Of a stretch of DNA of 57,016 nt, positions 24,845-35,023 are shown one piece after another. Location of the stretch: positions 1-57,016 of the forward strand of contig NZ_BCYY01000029.1 of the NCBI RefSeq assembly GCF_001598435.1. The letters run 5' to 3'. The notes beneath the pieces were generated by a model. That model was not told where the DNA came from. It searched no databases and worked only from the letters and a program-made list of their open reading frames with translations. The DNA is from Sphingomonas pituitosa NBRC 102491 (lineage in GTDB: Bacteria; Pseudomonadota; Alphaproteobacteria; Sphingomonadales; Sphingomonadaceae). Each line of letters begins with the position of its first letter. The stretch's first letter is position 1. The position numbers were made by a program, and so were the translations under genes.

Positions 24845-27444
24845 GTTTCCGTCGCCAGCCCTTTCAACCGGTAGAGGATGTCCAGCGCCTCGCGCGGGCT
24901 GAGTGCATCGATGTCGAGCGCGTCGAGTTCGTGGCGCAGCGCGTCGACCTTCTCTTCCTCGGCATGTGCGGCGGCGGCGAACAGGGGGAGGTCGTCCAGC
25001 CCCGCCGCCAGGCCGCCGGTCTTGGCGCGCCCGGCTTCGAGCTTGTCGAGCACCGCCTTGGCGCGCTTGACCGTGGCGGGCGACATGCCGGCAAGCCGGG
25101 CGACGGCGATGCCGTAGCTGCGATCCGCCGGGCCTTCCGCCAGTTCGTGCAGCAGCACCAGCTCGCCCTTCCATTCGCGGGCGCGGACATGGTGGAGGGT
25201 GAGCGCGTCGCAGCGCTCGGCCAGCCGGGTAAGCTCGTGATAGTGCGTCGCGAACAGGCAGCGGCAGCGATTGTCTTCGTGGATCGCCTCCACCACCGCC
25301 CAGGCGATGGCGAGCCCGTCATAGGTCGAGGTACCGCGCCCGACCTCGTCGAGGATAACGAAGCTGCGCGGCGTGGCCTGTGCGAGGATCGCGGCGGTTT
25401 CGACCATCTCGACCATGAAGGTCGAGCGGCCGCGCGCGAGATTGTCCGAGGCGCCGACGCGGCTGAACAGCCGGTCGACGAGCCCCAGCGTGGCGCGCGC
25501 GGCGGGGACGTAGCTGCCGGCCTGGGCGAGCACGGCGATCAGCGCGTTCTGGCGCAGGAAGGTCGACTTGCCGCCCATGTTGGGGCCGGTGACCAGCCAG
25601 AGGCGCGAATCCTCGGAGAGCTTGCAGTCGTTGGCGACGAAGCGCCCGCCGGCGCGGGCGACGGCGGCCTCGACCACCGGGTGGCGACCGCCCTCGATGT
25701 CGAAGCAGCTGTGCTCGACCAGTTCGGGGCGGGCCCAGCCGCCTTCTGCCGCACGTTCGGCCAGACCCGCGGACACGTCGATCCGGGCGAGTGCGTCTGC
25801 CGTGGCGGCGATGGGCTCGCGCCGGGCGAGCGCTTGGGCCGTCAGGTCCTCCAGATGCGCGGCTTCGGCCGAGAGCGCATGGGCGCCGGCCTGGGTCACC
25901 TTCACCGCCACGTCGTGCAGTTCGGGTGCGTTGAAGCGGACGACGCCAGCCAGCGTCTGGCGATGGGTGAAGCCGCTGTCGGGCTTCATCAGCGCGTCGG
26001 CCGAGCGCGCCGGCACTTCGATGTGATAGCCGAGCACGCCGTTGTGGCGGATCTTGAGCGCGGTGATGCCGGTGCGGGCGCGATATTCGGCCTCCAGCGC
26101 GGCGATCGCGCGGCGGCCGCCGGCGCCGGCGTCGCGCAGATCGTCGAGCGCGGCGTCATAACCCTCGGCGATATAGCCGCCATGCGCGGCGTCGACCGGC
26201 GGCTCCGGTATCAGCGCGCGGCTGAGCAGGTCGATCAGCGCGCCGTGGCCGCGCAGCTGCGGCGCGAGATCGCGGAGCAGGGCGGGGGCATCGACGAGGC
26301 GGTCGAGCTTCTCGCCCAGCCGCCAGGCGCCGTCGAGGCCGTCGCGGAGCTGGCCGAGATCGCGCGGACTGCCACGACCGGCGGCAAGGCGGCCGAGCGC
26401 GCGGCCGATATCGGGCAAGGCGCGGAGCGTCGCGCGGATGCTGTCGCGCAGGCCGGCATCGTCGTGGAACAGCGTGACCAGCTCGAGCCGCGCGTCGATC
26501 GCGCCGCGGTCCATCAGCGGCGCGGCGATGTCGGCGCCGAGCAGGCGGGCGCCGGCGCCGGTTACCGTGCGGTCGACCGCGTCGAGCAGGCTGCCCTTGC
26601 GGGCACCCGCGCTGCTGACGGTGAGCTCGAGGCTCTCGCGCGTCGCCGCGTCGATCGCCATCGCGGCTTCGGCCCGGCTGACGCGCGGCGGGCGGAGGAA
26701 GGGCAGCGAACCCTTGGCGGTATGGTCGAGATAGGCGACCAGCCCGCCCGCCGCCGCGAGCCCGGCGCGCGAGAACTGGCCGAAGCCGTCGAGCGTTGCC
26801 ACGCCGAACAGCCGCTTCAGCCGCGCCTCGCCGCCCGCGCTGTCGAAGTCGATCTTCGGGCGGAGCGCGGTGGCAAGCTCGGCGAACTCGGTGGCGTCGC
26901 AGGCGATGGTCTCGGCGGGGTTCAGGCGGGCGAGTTCGGCGCCGAGCCGGGCGGCGTCGGTCTCGATCAGCTCGAAGCGGCCGGTGGAAACGTCGGCGCA
27001 GGCGATCGCGACGCCGCCGCCGGCCTCGCCCACCGCCACGCACCAATTGGCGGTGCGGCTGTCGAGCAGTGCCTCCTCGGTCAGCGTCCCGGCGGTGACG
27101 ACGCGGACAATCGCGCGCGCGACGAGCGCCTTCGATCCGGCGCGCTTCTTGGCCTCCTCGGGCGTCTCGGTCTGGTTGGCGATGGCGACGCGCTGGCCGG
27201 CCTTGATCAGGCGGGCGAGATAGGCCTCCATCGCGTGCACCGGCACGCCGCACATCGGGATCTTGTCGCCCTCATGCTCGCCGCGCGAGGTGAGCGCGAT
27301 GTCGAGCACCGAACTCGCGATCTTGGCGTCCTCGAAGAACAGCTCGAAGAAATCGCCCATCCGGTAGAAGAGCAGGCAATCCCCCGCCTCTTCCTTGAGC
27401 GCGAGATACTGGACCATCATCGGGGTAGGGGCGGCGGAGGACAT
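24841..27444 (-). CDS. mutS: DNA mismatch repair ATPase MutS
   Basis: An 867-residue mismatch recognition protein. The N-terminal mismatch-binding domain has the FYRMGDFFELFFEDA motif (Phe-x-Glu intercalating wedge). Connector, lever and clamp regions follow, and the ATPase has Walker A GPNMGGKST and Walker B VILDEVGRGTS. The C-terminus ends with a helical tail. Length is typical. No mutL lies nearby, which is common. Confidence 0.98.
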   Translation of the reverse strand: MSSAAPTPMMVQYLALKEEAGDCLLFYRMGDFFELFFEDAKIASSVLDIALTSRGEHEGDKIPMCGVPVHAMEAYLARLIKAGQRVAIANQTETPEEAKKRAGSKALVARAIVRVVTAGTLTEEALLDSRTANWCVAVGEAGGGVAIACADVSTGRFELIETDAARLGAELARLNPAETIACDATEFAELATALRPKIDFDSAGGEARLKRLFGVATLDGFGQFSRAGLAAAGGLVAYLDHTAKGSLPFLRPPRVSRAEAAMAIDAATRESLELTVSSAGARKGSLLDAVDRTVTGAGARLLGADIAAPLMDRGAIDARLELVTLFHDDAGLRDSIRATLRALPDIGRALGRLAAGRGSPRDLGQLRDGLDGAWRLGEKLDRLVDAPALLRDLAPQLRGHGALIDLLSRALIPEPPVDAAHGGYIAEGYDAALDDLRDAGAGGRRAIAALEAEYRARTGITALKIRHNGVLGYHIEVPARSADALMKPDSGFTHRQTLAGVVRFNAPELHDVAVKVTQAGAHALSAEAAHLEDLTAQALARREPIAATADALARIDVSAGLAERAAEGGWARPELVEHSCFDIEGGRHPVVEAAVARAGGRFVANDCKLSEDSRLWLVTGPNMGGKSTFLRQNALIAVLAQAGSYVPAARATLGLVDRLFSRVGASDNLARGRSTFMVEMVETAAILAQATPRSFVILDEVGRGTSTYDGLAIAWAVVEAIHEDNRCRCLFATHYHELTRLAERCDALTLHHVRAREWKGELVLLHELAEGPADRSYGIAVARLAGMSPATVKRAKAVLDKLEAGRAKTGGLAAGLDDLPLFAAAAHAEEEKVDALRHELDALDIDALSPREALDILYRLKGLATET

Positions 27445-27530
27445 CGCGCCTCGCTACCGGAAGGGCGGGGGGCGGCACAAGCCGCGGCCATGGGGTGACG
27501 CTGGTGGAAACTGGGGATAAGGCGCGGGCG

Positions 27531-29054
27531 ATGCACAAGTCCCCGCTTCCCGAACAGGCGGTGCCGATGCTGCGGTGGCGCTGGATCGCCGCGCTGTCGG
27601 TGCTGTCGGTGCTGCCGTTCCTGTTCGTGCGCATTCCGCCGCTGACCGACGCGCCGGGCCATATCGGCAGGTTCGCGGTGCAGCTGGCGCCTGCGGAGAG
27701 CGTGCTGCACCGCTATTTCGCCTTTGCCTGGCGACCGACGCTCAATCTGGCGGCGGACCTGATCGTGCAGGCGCTGCATCCGCTGTTCGGGCCGATCGCG
27801 GCGATGTGGCTGGTCTGCGCGGCGGTGCCGGTGCTGACGGTGCTGGGGCTGCTGGCGGTCGCCCGTCAGCTCAACCCGCGGGGGAGCGCGGCGCTGCCCT
27901 GGGCGCTGATCTTCGTCTACAACAGCCCGTTCCTGTGGGGGTTCGTCAACTATTCCTTCACGGCGGCGCTCGCGCTGTGCGGGTTCGCGCTCTGGATCGC
28001 GCTGGAGCGCCGCGCCGCGCTGCGCGGCGCGCTGTTCCTGCCGATCGCGCCGGCCCTGTTCCTCGGCCATGGCGAGGGCGGGGCGCTGCTGCTGCTCTGG
28101 GTGGCCGGCTATGAGGCGGCGCGTGCCGGCAGCTGGTGGCGACCAGCGGCAGCGATCGGCGTGGCCGCGCGGCTCTGGCCCTTCGTGGCGGTGGTGCTTC
28201 CACTTGCGGTGGCGCGTGGCGATGGCGGCACGACAGCATGGGATTTCCCCGGCAAGCTCGACGAACTTACCGCGCTGGTTCGCGACCAGCATGCTGCGCT
28301 CGACATCGCGACGGTGGCGGCGGCGCTGGCGGTGCTGCTGCTGGGGCGGCTGGGCGGTGCGCGGATCGTGCCTGCAGGGCTTTGGCCCGTACTGGGGACG
28401 GTCGGACTGTTCCTGGCGGCGCCGCTCCAGCTTGCGGGCACCAACAATGTCGACATGCGGCTGGCGCCCTATGCGATGATGCTCGCGCTGGCGCTGCAGG
28501 ACTGGCACCCGGTCTCGGCGCGACGCCGGCGGCTGGTGCTGCTTGCGGGCGCGGCGCTGCTCGCCGTGCGGTTCGGCATAACCACCGCCAGCTTCCTCGG
28601 CTATCAGGGCAGCTATGCACGCGAACTGGCGGCGCTGGACCATGTCGCGCCGGGCAGCCGGGTGCTGAACCTCGTGCCCAGCGATTGCGGCCTGCGCGCC
28701 TGGCGCCAGCCGCGCCTGACGCATCTTGCTGCGCTGGCCACTGCGGAGCGGCAGGCCTGGACCAACGCGCATTGGGCGGTCGCCTCGATCCATTTGCTGC
28801 AGGTCCGCTATGCGCCGCCGGGCTTCGCGACCGATCCATCGCAGCTCGTCTCGCCCGCCGATTGCGTCGGCCGGGGCGGGGAGTCGCGGCAGGCCATCGT
28901 CGGCCTGGTGCCGCGCCTGCCGCTCGATGCGGTCGACTATGTCTGGCTGATCGACGTGCAGCTCCCGCCGGGCGCCGCCGCGCCGCGGCTGGTGCCGATC
29001 TGGCGGTCCGGCGGCAGCACGCTCTACGCGGTCCGGCCGCGCGTCCGGACGTAG
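27531..29054 (+). CDS. Polytopic membrane protein, possibly GT-C-like
   Basis: About 507 residues with ten or more hydrophobic segments spread over the first 370 residues, then a soluble C-terminal part of about 140 residues with few hydrophobic runs. After the first membrane helix there is a loop with PPLTDAPGHIGRF. An acidic residue in the first periplasmic loop is a hallmark of GT-C glycosyltransferases that use lipid-linked sugars, but I see no further confirming motif. The start is uncertain (GTG at 27495, ATG at 27531 or 27567); 27531 has a modest purine-rich upstream stretch. It is divergent from mutS, and there are no glycan genes nearby. Confidence 0.65.
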   Translation: MHKSPLPEQAVPMLRWRWIAALSVLSVLPFLFVRIPPLTDAPGHIGRFAVQLAPAESVLHRYFAFAWRPTLNLAADLIVQALHPLFGPIAAMWLVCAAVPVLTVLGLLAVARQLNPRGSAALPWALIFVYNSPFLWGFVNYSFTAALALCGFALWIALERRAALRGALFLPIAPALFLGHGEGGALLLLWVAGYEAARAGSWWRPAAAIGVAARLWPFVAVVLPLAVARGDGGTTAWDFPGKLDELTALVRDQHAALDIATVAAALAVLLLGRLGGARIVPAGLWPVLGTVGLFLAAPLQLAGTNNVDMRLAPYAMMLALALQDWHPVSARRRRLVLLAGAALLAVRFGITTASFLGYQGSYARELAALDHVAPGSRVLNLVPSDCGLRAWRQPRLTHLAALATAERQAWTNAHWAVASIHLLQVRYAPPGFATDPSQLVSPADCVGRGGESRQAIVGLVPRLPLDAVDYVWLIDVQLPPGAAAPRLVPIWRSGGSTLYAVRPRVRT

Positions 29055-29146
29055 GGGAAAGCACGGAAGGGGGCGTCTGTCGTTTGCAATCACCGCCCCA
29101 GGCTGCTTTAGGGAGCGCAAACATTCATTGATTAGGAGCCGAGTGG

Positions 29147-31402
29147 ATGGCCGAAGAAAGCAACGTCCAGTTTTCTGACCGGGAGGCGCTGCGCTATCAC
29201 GCCGAAGGCCGTCCCGGTAAGATCGAGATCGTCGCTTCGAAGCCGATGGCAACCCAGCGCGACCTGGCGCTGGCCTATTCGCCAGGCGTCGCCGTGCCGG
29301 TGCTGGCCATCTCGGAAAACCCGGCGACCGCCTATGATTTTACCGCCAAGGGCAACCTTGTCGCAGTGATCTCCAACGGCACCGCGATCCTGGGCCTCGG
29401 CAATCTCGGCGCGCTTGCGTCCAAGCCGGTGATGGAAGGCAAGGCAGTGCTGTTCAAGCGCTTCGCCGATGTCGACTCGATCGACCTCGAGCTCAAGACC
29501 GAGGATGTCGATCGCTTCATCGACGCGGTCGAGCTGATGGAGCCGAGCTTCGGCGGCATCAACCTGGAAGACATCAAGGCCCCCGAGTGCTTCGTGATCG
29601 AGCAGACGCTGCGCGAGCGCATGAACATCCCGGTGTTCCATGACGACCAGCACGGCACCGCGATCATCGCCGCCGCCGGCCTGATCAACGCACTGTACCT
29701 CACCGGCCGCGATATCAAGACGACCAAGATGGTGGTCAACGGCGCCGGTGCCGCCGCGATCGCCTGCACCGAGCTGATCAAGGCGATGGGGCTGCCGCAG
29801 GACAACCTGCTGATGTGCGATCGCACCGGCGTGATCTACCAGGGTCGCGAGGACGTGAACCAGTGGCAGTCGGCCCATGCCGCGAAGACCGACCGGCGCA
29901 CGCTGGCCGAGGCACTGGAGGGCGCGGACGTGTTCCTCGGCCTTTCGGCCGCGAACGCGCTGCCGGCCGAGCTGCTCGCCAAGATGGCACCGAAGCCGAT
30001 CATCTTCGCGATGGCGAATCCGGATCCCGAGATCACCCCGCCCGAGGCGAAGCGCGTGCGGCCGGACGTGATCATCGCCACCGGCCGTTCGGACTATCCG
30101 AACCAGGTCAACAACGTGCTCTGCTTCCCGTTCATCTTCCGCGGCGCGCTGGACGTGCGCGCGACCACGATCAACGATGCCATGAAGGTCGCGGCATCGC
30201 GGGCGCTGGCCGAACTCGCCCGCCAGCAGGTGCCGGAAGAGGTCGCCACCGCCTATGGAACGTCGCACAGCTTCGGCCCGGATTACATCATCCCGACGCC
30301 GTTCGACCCGCGCCTGATCGAGATCATTCCGGCCGCGGTCGCCCAGGCGGCGATGGATTCGGGCGTGGCGACGCGGCCGATCATCGACATGACCGCCTAT
30401 CGCCAGCAGCTGCGCGCGCGCATGAACCCGACGACGTCGGTGCTCAGCATGGCCTATGAGGGCGCCCGCGCCAAGCCGAAGCGCGTCATCTTCGCCGAGG
30501 GCGAGGAAGAAGTCGTGCTGCGCGCCGCCATCGCCTTCCAGGAGGGCGGATACGGTACCCCGGTGCTGGTGGGCCGCGAGTCGGTGCACGACCGGCTGCG
30601 TGCGCTGGGTGCGAACCCGGACCATTTCGAGCTGCACAACAGCGTCAACTCGCCGCTGGTCGAGGATATGGTGGAGATGCTGTACCAGCGCCTCCAGCGC
30701 CGCGGCTATCTGCGCCGGGACTGCGAGCGCATGGTCAATCGCGACCGCAACATCTTCGGCTCGCTGCTGCTCCGCCTCGGCCATGCCGATGCGATGATCA
30801 CCGGCGTCACGCGTACCTATGCCGAGACGATGCGCCAGGTGCGCCGCGTGATCGATCCCGTCGATGGTCGCACCCCGTTCGGCATTCACGTGCTGGTCGG
30901 CCGGTCGCACACCGTGTTCATCGCCGACACCACGGTGAACGAGCGCCCGAACGCCGAGGAACTGGCCGACATCGCCGAGCGCACCGTGCAGGTTGCCCGC
31001 CGCATGGGGCATGAGCCGCGCGTCGCGCTGCTCAGCTACTCGACCTTCGGCAACCCCGAGGGCAAGTGGATCGACAATATCCGCGACGCCGTGAAGGTGC
31101 TCGATGCCCGCGGCGTGACCTTCGAATATGAGGGCGACATGGCGCCCGACGTCGCGCTCAACCCCAAGCTGCTCGCCAACTATCCGTTCGCGCGCCTCTC
31201 GGGCCCGGCAAACATCCTGATCATGCCGGGTCTGCAGTCCGCGAACATCTCGGCCAAGCTGCTGCGCGAGCTGGGCGGCGACTCGATGATCGGCCCGATG
31301 CTGATCGGCATGGAGAAGTCGGTGCAGATCGCCCCGATGACCGCGACCGCCAGCGAACTGGTGACGCTGGCGGTGCTGGCGGCCGGCGATATCGCACGGT
31401 GA
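29147..31402 (+). CDS. maeB: NADP-dependent malic enzyme with phosphotransacetylase-like C-terminal domain
   Basis: A 751-residue fusion. Residues 1-430 are the malic enzyme (oxidative decarboxylation of malate to pyruvate with NADPH), including AYSPGVAVPVLAI, FHDDQHGTAIIAAAGL and the nucleotide-binding VVNGAGAAAIACTEL. Residues about 435-751 are homologous to phosphotransacetylase (KRVIFAEGEEEVVLRAAIAF, ANILIMPGLQSANISAKLL), a domain that in MaeB is usually regulatory and binds acetyl-CoA. It supplies pyruvate and NADPH during growth on C4 or C2 substrates. This fits with aceA encoded about 4.5 kb downstream. Length and architecture are canonical. Confidence 0.96.
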   Translation: MAEESNVQFSDREALRYHAEGRPGKIEIVASKPMATQRDLALAYSPGVAVPVLAISENPATAYDFTAKGNLVAVISNGTAILGLGNLGALASKPVMEGKAVLFKRFADVDSIDLELKTEDVDRFIDAVELMEPSFGGINLEDIKAPECFVIEQTLRERMNIPVFHDDQHGTAIIAAAGLINALYLTGRDIKTTKMVVNGAGAAAIACTELIKAMGLPQDNLLMCDRTGVIYQGREDVNQWQSAHAAKTDRRTLAEALEGADVFLGLSAANALPAELLAKMAPKPIIFAMANPDPEITPPEAKRVRPDVIIATGRSDYPNQVNNVLCFPFIFRGALDVRATTINDAMKVAASRALAELARQQVPEEVATAYGTSHSFGPDYIIPTPFDPRLIEIIPAAVAQAAMDSGVATRPIIDMTAYRQQLRARMNPTTSVLSMAYEGARAKPKRVIFAEGEEEVVLRAAIAFQEGGYGTPVLVGRESVHDRLRALGANPDHFELHNSVNSPLVEDMVEMLYQRLQRRGYLRRDCERMVNRDRNIFGSLLLRLGHADAMITGVTRTYAETMRQVRRVIDPVDGRTPFGIHVLVGRSHTVFIADTTVNERPNAEELADIAERTVQVARRMGHEPRVALLSYSTFGNPEGKWIDNIRDAVKVLDARGVTFEYEGDMAPDVALNPKLLANYPFARLSGPANILIMPGLQSANISAKLLRELGGDSMIGPMLIGMEKSVQIAPMTATASELVTLAVLAAGDIAR

Positions 31403-31423
31403 GGTTCAAGCGAGCATCGGCGG

Positions 31424-32212
31424 TCAGCCGTCGATGCTCGCGCCCAGCGATGCGTTGACCAGGCCGCCATCCACGGTGACGGTTTCGCCCACCAGATAAT
31501 CCCCGGCGCGACTGGCGAGGTAGATCGCGGCACCCGCCATGTCCTCGGCAACCCCGATGCGCTTTGCCGGGATCGCCTGGGCCACGGTGCCGCCATGGTC
31601 GCGCGCGGCCTTGTTCATGTCGCTGGGAAAGGCACCGGGGGCGATCGAGGTGACGTGGATCTGGTCGCGCACCAGCCGCGCCGCCATCCGCCGGGTGAGG
31701 TGGATCAACGCCGCCTTCGAGGCCTGGTAGCTATAGGTTTCCCACGCATTGAGCCGCTGGCCGTCGATCGAGGTGATGTTGATCACCTTGGCCGGGCGCT
31801 CCGGCGAGCCGCCGGCCTTGAGCAGGCCGTGCAGCGCCTGGGTCAGGAAGAAGGGCGACTTGACGTTCAGGTCCATGACCTTGTCCCAGCCCTTTTCCGG
31901 GAAGCTCTCGAACGGCTCGCCCCAGGCGGCGCCGGCATTGTTGACGAGGATGTCGAGGCGCGGCTCGCGTTCGGCGAGGTCGGCGGCGAGCGCGCGGCAC
32001 CCTTCGACGGTAGATACGTCATGCGGCAGCGGAATGGCGTTCGGCCCCAGCGCGGCCGCCGTTTCCGCGCATGCCTCGGCCCGGCGCGACGACACATAGA
32101 CTTTCGCGCCCGAGGCGACGAAGCCCTCGGCGATCATCCGCCCGATGCCGCGCGAGCCGCCGGTGACCAGGGCGACACGGCCATCGAGGCGAAACAGCGA
32201 AGATACGTCCAT
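31424..32212 (-). CDS. SDR-family NAD(P)-dependent oxidoreductase
   Basis: A 262-residue classical short-chain dehydrogenase. The cofactor motif TGGSRGIGRMIA, the NNAGAAWGE motif, the catalytic serine in NITSIDGQRL, YSYQASKAALIHL (YxxxK) and the terminal GETVTVDGG region are all present. The first residues of the cofactor site (GGSRGIG, then SRR) suggest NADP preference. It is 45 bases downstream of the acyl-CoA dehydrogenase gene on the same strand, so it probably acts on a hydroxyacyl or ketone substrate in the same route. RBS GAGAGGGAG. Confidence 0.92.
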   Translation of the reverse strand: MDVSSLFRLDGRVALVTGGSRGIGRMIAEGFVASGAKVYVSSRRAEACAETAAALGPNAIPLPHDVSTVEGCRALAADLAEREPRLDILVNNAGAAWGEPFESFPEKGWDKVMDLNVKSPFFLTQALHGLLKAGGSPERPAKVINITSIDGQRLNAWETYSYQASKAALIHLTRRMAARLVRDQIHVTSIAPGAFPSDMNKAARDHGGTVAQAIPAKRIGVAEDMAGAAIYLASRAGDYLVGETVTVDGGLVNASLGASIDG

Positions 32213-32257
32213 GCCTAACTCCCTCTCCCAACCCTTCCCCGATGGGGCACGGGCATT

Positions 32258-33403
32258 TTACCCGCCGCGCTTCAGCGTCTCGCGGGCGATGATCAGTTGC
32301 TGGATCTGGCTGGTGCCTTCGTAGATCCGGAACAGCCGCACGTCGCGGTACAGCCGCTCGATCCCGTAATCGGCGATGTAGCCCGCGCCGCCGAAGATCT
32401 GCACGGCGCGATCGGCGACGCGGCCGACCATCTCGCTGGCGAAATACTTGGCCGCCGCGGCTTCCATCGTCGTGTTGGCCCCTGAATCCTTCGCGGCGGC
32501 CGTTTCCAGCACCAGCGCGCGGGCGGCGAGCGCTTCGGTCTTCGAATCCGCCAGCATCGCCTGGATCAGCTGGTGCTCGGCGATCGGCTTCCCGAACTGC
32601 TTGCGCTCGCTGGCATAGGCGACGCAGTCGGCGAGCAGCCGTTCGGCGACGCCGACGCACACCGCGGCAATGTGCAGCCGCCCGCGATCGAGCACCTGCA
32701 TCGCGATCCGAAAGCCTTCGCCTTCTTCGCCCAGCCTGTTCTCCGCGGGTACCGCCACGTCGTCGAAGATCACGTCGGCGACCCGTGCGCCCTTCTGGCC
32801 CATCTTCTTCTCGGGCTCGCCGATCGACACGCCCGGCAGGTCGCGCGGCACCAGGAAGGCGGAGACGCCGCGGCCGCCCGCTTCCTCGCCGGTTCGCGCC
32901 ATCACGGTGAAGAGCTGCGCCTTGTCGGCATTGGTGATGTAGCGTTTGGTGCCGCGCAGCCGGTACACGTCGCCGTCCCGGACCGCGCGGGTCTTCACCG
33001 CTCCGGAATCCGAACCCACGTCCGGCTCGGTCAGCGCGAAGCTGGTGATGATCGCGCCGCGAGCGATCTTCGGCAGCCAGTGCGCCTTCTGCTCGGGCGT
33101 GCCGGCGATCACCAGCCCCTGGCTGCCGATGCCGACATTGGTGCCGAAGGCCGAGCGGAAGGCGGGCGTGGTGCGCCCCAGCTCGATCGCGACCCGGCAT
33201 TCCTCGGCCATGGTCAGGCCCAGTCCGCCATGTTCCTCGGCGATCGAAAGCCCGAACAGGCCGAGCGCCTTCATCTCCTCGACGATGGCTTCCGGTATCG
33301 CGTCGGCCGCCTCCACCTCGGCCTCCAGCGGGCGCAGCCGCTCGGCGACGAAGCGGCGGACCGTGTCGATCAGCGCGTCGAACAGCTCGGGTTCGAGGGC
33401 CAT
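32258..33403 (-). CDS. Acyl-CoA dehydrogenase
   Basis: About 381 residues, with the usual FAD-binding acyl-CoA dehydrogenase pattern: an N-terminal helical domain (LGLFGLSIAEEHGGLGLTMA), a middle beta-domain (FALTEPDVGSDSGAV), and a C-terminal helical domain ending in the RIYEGTSQIQQLIIARETLK signature with the catalytic glutamate. It should dehydrogenate an acyl-CoA at C2-C3 in beta-oxidation or branched-chain degradation. Two ATGs, at 33409 and 33403, are in frame; the latter has GAGAGG at better spacing and is chosen. It probably leads an operon with the SDR gene downstream and is divergent from the transporter gene at 33551. Confidence 0.93.
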   Translation of the reverse strand: MALEPELFDALIDTVRRFVAERLRPLEAEVEAADAIPEAIVEEMKALGLFGLSIAEEHGGLGLTMAEECRVAIELGRTTPAFRSAFGTNVGIGSQGLVIAGTPEQKAHWLPKIARGAIITSFALTEPDVGSDSGAVKTRAVRDGDVYRLRGTKRYITNADKAQLFTVMARTGEEAGGRGVSAFLVPRDLPGVSIGEPEKKMGQKGARVADVIFDDVAVPAENRLGEEGEGFRIAMQVLDRGRLHIAAVCVGVAERLLADCVAYASERKQFGKPIAEHQLIQAMLADSKTEALAARALVLETAAAKDSGANTTMEAAAAKYFASEMVGRVADRAVQIFGGAGYIADYGIERLYRDVRLFRIYEGTSQIQQLIIARETLKRGG

Positions 33404-33550
33404 GGCCATCCTCTCGGTTCTAATTACCGGCAGGTATAACGGCTGAATGCCGGGTCGCAACCCATACCCGATCTTCCAAAGTGTTTCATTTGCCGGGCCC
33501 TCTCCATCTCTGTATCGGGGAGGGCGGGGGACGCAGTGGAGAATGGATTG

Positions 33551-35008
33551 ATGGCCGGTCGCACCGTCGACACCCCACCCGTGCCGCCCAGCCGGCGCGT
33601 GGCGACGCCGACGATGCTGGCCTATGGCTTCGGCGCCGCGGCGTACGGTGTGAAGGATTTCTGCTTCGTCACCTTCCTGCTGCTGTTCTACAACCAGGTA
33701 GTGGGCCTGCCGGCCGCCCAGGTCGGCTTCGTGATCATGTGTGCGCTGCTGTTCGACGCATTCGTCGATCCGGCGATCGGCATGCTCTCTGATCGCACCC
33801 GAAGCCGCTGGGGGCGCCGCCATCCCTGGATGTATGCGGCCGCGCTGCCGATCGCGCTCGGCTGGCTGTTCCTGTGGAACCCGCCGGCCTGGAGCCACGG
33901 GGCGCTGCTCGGCTGGCTGTTCGTCAGCGCGGTGGTGGTGCGCACCGCCGTCTCCGCCTTCGAGGTGCCGTCGCAGGCGCTGAGCCCCGAACTCTCCTCC
34001 GACTATGAGGAGCGGACGCGGATCATGGCGTACCGCTTCCTGTTCGGCTGGGGCGGCGGCATGGCGATGCTGATGCTCTCCTATGGCTGGTTCCTTGCCG
34101 AGGGCGCCGGCCAGCCGCACGGCCAGTTCGATCGGGCGGGCTATCCCGGCTTCGCGATCGGCGGCGCGGCGCTGATGGTGGTGGCGATCCTCGGCTCGGC
34201 CTTGGGCACGCACCACGAGATCAAGAACCTGCCGCCGGTGGAGATCGAGCCCCAGCCGCTCCGCCAGAGCATCGCCGAGCTGTTCGCGACGCTGCGCAAT
34301 CCGGCCTTCCTCGTGCTGATGACGGCGGCGCTCAGCTATTTTGTCGCGCAGGGCATCAGCTTCTCGATGTCGAACTATCTCTACGCCCATGTCTGGCGCT
34401 TCGGGAACCTTGCCTTCCAGCTGCTCGGCGCCACGCTGTTCCTCGGCGTCGTGCTCGCCTTCCTGCTTGCCCCCCGGCTGGCGCGGCGGATGGGCAAGCC
34501 ACAGGCCGCGACGATGGCGATGGTGTTCGCCGTGCTGCTGCTCGTCGCCCCCTATCTGCTCCGCCTTGCCGGGCTTTTCCCGGCGCCGGGAAGCCCGCTG
34601 CTGCTGCCGGTGCTGTTCACCATCTTCACCGTCAACGCGACCTTCGCCGTCTCCTCGACGATGCTCGGCGCCTCGATGCTGGCCGACGTGGTCGAGCATT
34701 CGGAGGTGACGACCGGGCGGCGTTCCGAAGGGGTGTTCTTCGCCGGCTTCTTCTTCGTCCAGAAATGCTCGAGCGGGCTCGGCATCTTCGCCACCGGGCT
34801 GATCCTCAGCTTCTCGGGCTTCCCGGACGGCGCCAAGCCTGGGACGGTACCCGAGGGCGTCATCGACCGGTTCACGCTGATCTTCTGTGCGGTCTACCTG
34901 GCGCTCGGCGCGATCGCGGCGTTCTTCTACCGGCGCTTCCCGTTCGGCAAGGCCGAGCATGCGGCGCGGCTGGCGCAACTGCGCGGCGTTGAAGACGGTG
35001 CGAACTGA
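33551..35008 (+). CDS. GPH-type (melibiose-like) sugar/cation symporter of the MFS
   Basis: About 485 residues with twelve hydrophobic segments. The loop SDRTRSRWGRRHPWM between segments 2 and 3 is the characteristic sequence of the glycoside-pentoside-hexuronide:cation symporters. Relatives carry sugars with Na+ or H+, though in sphingomonads many are of unknown cargo. ATG at 33551 is preferred over a GTG 15 bases earlier because GGAG lies nine bases before it. It is divergent from the acyl-CoA dehydrogenase gene and only 15 bases before the AbrB/Doc module. Confidence 0.85.
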   Translation: MAGRTVDTPPVPPSRRVATPTMLAYGFGAAAYGVKDFCFVTFLLLFYNQVVGLPAAQVGFVIMCALLFDAFVDPAIGMLSDRTRSRWGRRHPWMYAAALPIALGWLFLWNPPAWSHGALLGWLFVSAVVVRTAVSAFEVPSQALSPELSSDYEERTRIMAYRFLFGWGGGMAMLMLSYGWFLAEGAGQPHGQFDRAGYPGFAIGGAALMVVAILGSALGTHHEIKNLPPVEIEPQPLRQSIAELFATLRNPAFLVLMTAALSYFVAQGISFSMSNYLYAHVWRFGNLAFQLLGATLFLGVVLAFLLAPRLARRMGKPQAATMAMVFAVLLLVAPYLLRLAGLFPAPGSPLLLPVLFTIFTVNATFAVSSTMLGASMLADVVEHSEVTTGRRSEGVFFAGFFFVQKCSSGLGIFATGLILSFSGFPDGAKPGTVPEGVIDRFTLIFCAVYLALGAIAAFFYRRFPFGKAEHAARLAQLRGVEDGAN

Positions 35009-35018
35009 TGTTATAACA
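34989..35018 (+). promoter_or_regulatory. Promoter and operator of the AbrB/Doc module (leaderless)
   Basis: TTGAAG (34989-34994) and TATAAC (35012-35017) are separated by exactly 17 bases. The -10 lies within the perfect palindrome TGTTATAACA (35009-35018). A start about 7 bases past the -10 would fall on the antitoxin ATG at 35024, which has no Shine-Dalgarno, so the mRNA is probably leaderless and repressed through the palindrome. Confidence 0.62.
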
Positions 35019-35023
35019 GACGT

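Noticed and set aside
24931..27498. 855-codon open frame opposite mutS.
   Set aside because: MutS on the minus strand is unmistakable; this frame is an artefact of high GC.
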